Below, piece after piece: positions 60,101-64,000 of a stretch of DNA of 64,000 nt; the first letter of the stretch is position 1, and the number at the start of each line of letters is the position of its first letter. A program made the translations under genes and the position numbers. The notes beneath the pieces are model-generated. The model saw only the letters and a list, made by a program, of their open reading frames with translations, was not told the DNA's origin and made no database searches. Origin of the DNA: Escallonia rubra (Eukaryota; Streptophyta; Magnoliopsida; Escalloniales; Escalloniaceae); assembly GCA_033065855.1 (NCBI GenBank), contig JAVXUO010000836.1, positions 1-64,000 on the forward strand, written 5' to 3'.

Positions 60101-61861
60101 TTTAGCGTTCTTAGTAGTGTAGCGCCCGAACGGATATAGCGTAACGCTTCATTATCACGATAGTTATTAAATTATTTCTAATGACTCTTTTAGGTTATAT
60201 CTGGGTGGATAAGGTACTTTAGGCATTGGGGGCAAATAGGTAATTATACATAAGTCGGGGGACGGTTGGGTAAAGTTTTACTCATCTAAAAGAAACATAA
60301 TACCTAAACGTGCCCGAGCGTCAATAAATAACATCTGTATGATTTGTTATTTAGGTTTTGATAGTCAAGAGCTAGGACCGGCATTTAAGCAAATACCAGA
60401 AACAGATTTTGAGCGAGGTAAGTACCCCTGTCATGTTCCTCCGTATACTTATTTGCAAAACCTATAATATGTATTTATGATTTGATCATTTGAAGTTTAA
60501 AGTTTTATTCTGCATATGTTTTATTTCTAAAGTATTTGATGAGAAACGTAATTTGAAAGAATGCCATGGAATGTTGTGTGAGTCATAGAATTTTTCTGAG
60601 TACATGTGAAATGAGCTATGAAACTCGTCTTGGTTGCTGTGCCCCATATCCAACGGGGGAATGTTGGATTTCGGGCCCTGGTCAACGGGGCTCATACGTT
60701 GATGCATAGTAATATGGCTGGTGGTGCGCCCTTGCGTCCACATGATTATTTTATCCCGGGTATATGAGGGATTTCGGGCCTTAGTCAGGGGGGCTCATAC
60801 GCTGACCGCAGCATACCTACGAAAAGAAATATATGTTTCTGATGTGAATGGAATGAACGATGGTTGTACTCAGATTTGAACATCTTTTCTTTGTAAATTT
60901 CATGTATATGTGTATATGTATATGAAGATCGTTTTTACGAATGACAATAACCGAATGTTTGATTTGTTGAAAGAAAACCCATGGCATGTTTTAGAAATTT
61001 CAAACTTATTTTAGGAACATGGCTGGTGTATTTGCTGGGCTTTCGCTCATTCCTTATTTTTCAGGTGACGACTTAAGGGAAGCGGAGCCGTATGAGCCAC
61101 ACGGGGGAGTAGTGCCTGAAGAGAACTTTTAGAATAATGAGTGTCCAATAATTGAACATTTTAGTCTATGTTAAATTACGTTATGCTTGAACTGATGTAA
61201 GGAGCTTAGGTCTCCTCGAGTTCTCTTTATAAGTTTTTAAAGACATGTAATGAGAGTTTTATTTGAATTTTTGGAGGTTCATAAATTAGAATTATTTTGG
61301 AGTCACAGGATTGTAGTAAGGCCTGGCAGAGCCCTCGGTTGGAGTCTATTGGGTCTGCGGCCGGTCACGTGCCTAGCTCACGGGCCTACCTGTGGGTTCG
61401 GGTCGTGACACAATTCTTCATCTAAAGGTTCTTGTATCAAAGCTTGGGGTTGTCAAGCTTTGGAGCTTTGGGATTGTCAAAGCTTGTTCTTGATGTGGGC
61501 ATAGCATCAAGGGATTGTAAGAGGTTCGATCTTGACCCGTAAGGAAGATCATACTAGTGGATTCTAGGGCCTTTCAAGGGACTTCCTTGAAGGGGTGGAC
61601 GTAGGCTTGAGGGTATATCAAGCCGAACCATTTAAATCTCCTTGTCAAGTATCTCTAAACCATTCTCTCTTTACTTTATCGTTTTACATTTGTGTTGAGA
61701 TTGGCTAGTTTGCTTACTTGAGATATTGTGTTTGAGATTTGTTGGTTGTAGCTCTTCAAGTGTTTTTCTTATCCTCTCTAAGTTTGAAGTATTTACTTGT
61801 TAATTTTTAAAGTAGTCTTAAACCCTATTCACCCCCCTCTAGGGTTATCTTTTTGGTTTCA
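57123..61861 (+). repeat. 3' LTR of the copia element, interrupted
   Basis: Left part 57123-57986 and right part 61411-61861 match the 5' LTR and are separated by a 3.4-kb solo LTR. The palindrome array (57470-57670) has one or two units more than the 5' LTR. TATA-like CTCTATAAATA lies at about 57724-57734. Confidence 0.9.
57987..61410 (+). mobile_element. Solo LTR, probably Tekay/Del-type Ty3/gypsy (3424 bp)
   Basis: TGTGATGCCCCGAACC to GGTTCGGGTCGTGACA, TG to CA, with CAAT on both sides (57983-57986, 61411-61414). It interrupts the copia 3' LTR exactly where the 5' LTR is continuous (ACACAATTCTTCATC). No coding beyond short frames. Its right third (60640-61410) is the relative of the tandem array at 28063-32730. 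A second GTAGCGCCCGAACGG start-like motif at about 60118 suggests internal duplication. Family assignment rests on ends and size. Confidence 0.72.
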
Positions 61862-62068
61862 ACGTCCAATGCAGTTGGTCAGTTAGATACAATAGAATTT
61901 TGAAAATATCACTCAAAGTCGGAGCCAACAATGCAACAAAGACAGTTGGTTGTTGAGTGCTGAACATATCAATACAATTGGTATGAAGAAAATGTTACAA
62001 CAACAACAATGAGCGGATTTTTTTACTGGCCTTACATTGTACAAAAATCAGTGAACTAAGCACACAAA
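61862..62068. other. Right flank of the copia element
   Basis: Short non-coding stretch with a CGGAGCCAACAATG motif like the minisatellite on the left flank. Confidence 0.5.
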
Positions 62069-62936
62069 ATGCTGGATAAACGCACTGAGGTCGAATTGAG
62101 GTCCAATCTCAACCACCGAGGATCTAACCATGATCTTCAAAGGCAAGGTAAATCTAAAATGCTAAAGAATTTCATGAATATGCATACATCAGAGTTTGTT
62201 GTAAAGGGTGATCTAGACAAAGCTGAAAATTGGATTAGGAACTTGGAGAAATCTTTAAAACCATAGGGCTGAATGATGAGATGAAATTGTTACTTGCAAC
62301 TTTTAGACTTGAAAATGATGTTGCTTGTTGGTTGGAAATGATTGATAGCAAATGGACAGCGACTCAAACAGTTCACACTTAGGAATTGTTCAAAACCAAG
62401 TTCAATAAAAACTACATTCCTCGAAGTGTTAAACTAAAAAGGGAGGCTGAGTTCTTGAATTTTGAGCTGGGCAATCTAACGGTGCAACCATATTCAACCA
62501 AGTTCACATCATTGGCTAGGCATGCTTCGTACTTGGTAGAGGGAGAAGATATGAGGGCTAGAAAGTTTCAAGATGGTTTGAAGCCTTCCAAGAAAAGATC
62601 TCAATTCTCAATATTGATGACTATTACGAAATGGTAGACAGAGCTTTGCTCATTGAGAAAAGTGATGGGGACATACAGAGGAAAATGGCACGGTTCAGTG
62701 GAACTAGACCAAATCTTTCAAATTGGCAAGGTGGAAGGAATTTGAACACCGGTGGTAATAAAGTGAAAAGCGCAGGAGCATATAATGATCAAAGAAGCAT
62801 GCATCAACCTAATGGCAAGCTTGCAACTCAGCAAATTCAGCAAGTACAAGGGCATAAATCAAATACGCTTCATATCCAATCTATTGGAACTGCCACTAAT
62901 ATCCAATCTATTGCTCCACCGGTGAGAACCTGTTAA
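62069..62936 (+). pseudogene. Ty3/gypsy gag fragment, broken
   Basis: Retrotrans_gag domain pieces: SEFVVKGDLDKAENWIRNLEK, then after a one-base slip GLNDEMKLLLATFRLENDVA, a TAG near 62380, and FKTKFNKNYIPRSVKLKREA followed by AEFLNFELGNLTVQPYSTKF. A second slip near 62630 leads to a Gln/Asn/Ser-rich tail (VDRALLIEKSDGD). The sequence stops near 62936 before any zinc knuckle; protease, RT and integrase are not in the window. Lineage probably chromovirus-like, but not secure. Confidence 0.78.
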
Positions 62937-64000
62937 CTGCCCACACCGAAAGGTGTGGACAGGGGAAAATAATGAGTTTCACCAACTCAGCAGGATATCT
63001 ATACATCTATTCACACAAAGCATACAATCATGTCATGAGTGAGTGCAGGTAATAAATGTATAGCACATGCCATATTATATCACAACACAATAGGAATACG
63101 TGATTAACTTATCTACTTCTATAGCATATCCTGAACATATCATAAGTAAACATGTTAAACATTAATCCGTTGATCAACCATTCATTCTCAATTGTCACAC
63201 ACCAGCTGAGCTTAGATGTTTGATCTAAGCAACCAATATCATAATACCGATGTGGGATATACCAGACATAGCCATCGTTTTCCCAACCATCAATAACCAC
63301 GTATCACATACTCGCTCACCTACCATCCTTCCCTATGTGAGGTGTTAGACCAATCATTTAAAAACTGAGACGATCAAACCCAGGTCGTAGCTGATTAAAG
63401 CCTAAACCTCACGAAGACACCAACACAAACCCCAGAGGGGTGTCAGTACACGTCACATGCAACGTATACCCCTGCGAGGTCGACCTGCTGAGTAAACTCA
63501 ACATATATCCCGTTACCATATACCCAATTTTCCCGTCTTCATCCCCCAGCGCTACTTCCGGGCACTCCCTAACATGAATGCATTTCAGTGCACAATTATC
63601 ATATCAAATCGCATTATCCAAAATAAGCATATCTTGTAATAACACATATTTACCAAATTCCAATTATTCATATAGCATGCGAATCCAACTAACATATATT
63701 TTCAAGCATGCAAATAAGCATATGAGGTACAACCAAACATATCTCAAATGCATTCAAATCCTATACACACTCATGTAAATAGCAACCAAGCAATTAGCAT
63801 GCGGGTCATAATTATACAATTAATTCCATGGAATCACTTAAGTAACTAGCATCCAACCATATAATCACAATTTACACGTTAAACATATTTGGTCAAACTG
63901 TAAATGCAATAGGTCGTATAGACAATTACTCTAGGCATTTAATTAAGCACGATATACATAATTGTCCATTAATCATGCTTATCGTACATATTATATATAA
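62937..64000. other. AT-rich sequence, no gene recognised
   Basis: A perfect 7-bp hairpin with GAAA loop lies at 62941-62958. The remainder, rich in CATAT/ATGCAT, shows no coding; it may be an inverted LTR or flank that leaves the window. Confidence 0.4.

Larger units (their letters stand above)
49003..61861 (+). mobile_element. Ty1/copia retrotransposon, Sirevirus-like, full length with two nested insertions
   Basis: LTRs at 49003-50266 and 57123-61861 (the second carries an insertion). Target duplication ATGTC (48998-49002) and ACGTC (61862-61866), one transition apart. Domain order is gag, protease, integrase, RT, RNase H, i.e. copia. Long LTRs, several AGGGGGAG tracts before the 3' LTR and the integrase/RT style suggest the Sirevirus group; no envelope-like ORF was seen. 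Nested inside are a Mutator-like MITE (51517-52816) and a gypsy solo LTR (57987-61410). Without these the element is about 8.1 kb. Many stops make it non-functional. Confidence 0.9.

Noticed and set aside
49003..61861. An envelope-like third ORF in the Sirevirus-like element
   Set aside because: Between RNase H (56542) and the polypurine tracts there is only about 350 bp with no coding frame.
62938..63100. Search for a hammerhead ribozyme of the retrozyme type near the GAAA hairpin
   Set aside because: No CTGATGA core paired with a correctly spaced GAAA and closing helices was found.

Overview
The window is nuclear DNA of a flowering plant. The evidence is plant-type Ty3/gypsy (Tat lineage) and Ty1/copia (Sirevirus-like) retrotransposons, PIF/Harbinger, hAT and Mutator-like DNA transposons, spliced genes with GT-AG introns, a CCCTAAA interstitial telomere tract and a plant sialidase-like (BNR/Asp-box) gene. 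The species cannot be fixed from the sequence; the one host gene reads as a eudicot or related angiosperm. No CRISPR array, rRNA or tRNA gene was seen, and almost everything is nested transposable-element DNA.

Layout. 1-13501: the 3' part of a Tat-lineage element (A1): gag C-terminus and protease, RT, two RNases H, integrase, then a spliced gene on the opposite strand encoding a plant mobile domain (PMD) protein, a polypurine tract and a 2.9-kb 3' LTR. 13502 to about 26800: an older, ruined element (A2) with the same plan. Its antisense PMD gene can be followed in four pieces (24470-24270, 19102-18585, 17329-16647, 15241-13529). These are split by an intact-looking PIF/Harbinger transposon with both of its genes (19103-24269), a Mutator-like long-TIR MITE (17330-18584) and a PIF-like non-autonomous element carrying a fragment of a PH-domain gene (15242-16646). 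A hAT-like element (24596-25604) and a probable 3' LTR (from 26202) follow.

26800-34059: a 5'-UTR/exon-like stretch of unknown identity, a tandem array with units of about 1.0 kb ending in an LTR-like terminus, a 2.1-kb solo LTR of the A1 type inside that array, and a second copy of the Mutator-like MITE. 34225-41777: the only clear host gene, nine inferred exons of a sialidase-like protein with four Asp boxes; its fourth intron is 4.9 kb and holds a 2.4-kb antisense solo LTR of the A1 type.

41778-49002: intergenic DNA, a LINE reverse-transcriptase relic in two halves, a second hAT-like element and a 60-bp minisatellite. 49003-61861: a full-length but broken copia element with both LTRs, a primer-binding site and several G-rich polypurine tracts. 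It contains the third Mutator-like MITE in its gag region and a 3.4-kb Tekay/Del-like solo LTR in its 3' LTR. 61862-64000: a degenerate Ty3/gypsy gag and AT-rich sequence with no recognisable gene.

Target-site duplications support most boundaries: ATTTT and CTTAT for the two solo LTRs, TAA for both PIF elements, 9-bp duplications for two MITEs, near-perfect 8-bp duplications for the hATs, and A(T/C)GTC for the copia element. The nesting gives a relative order of insertion.
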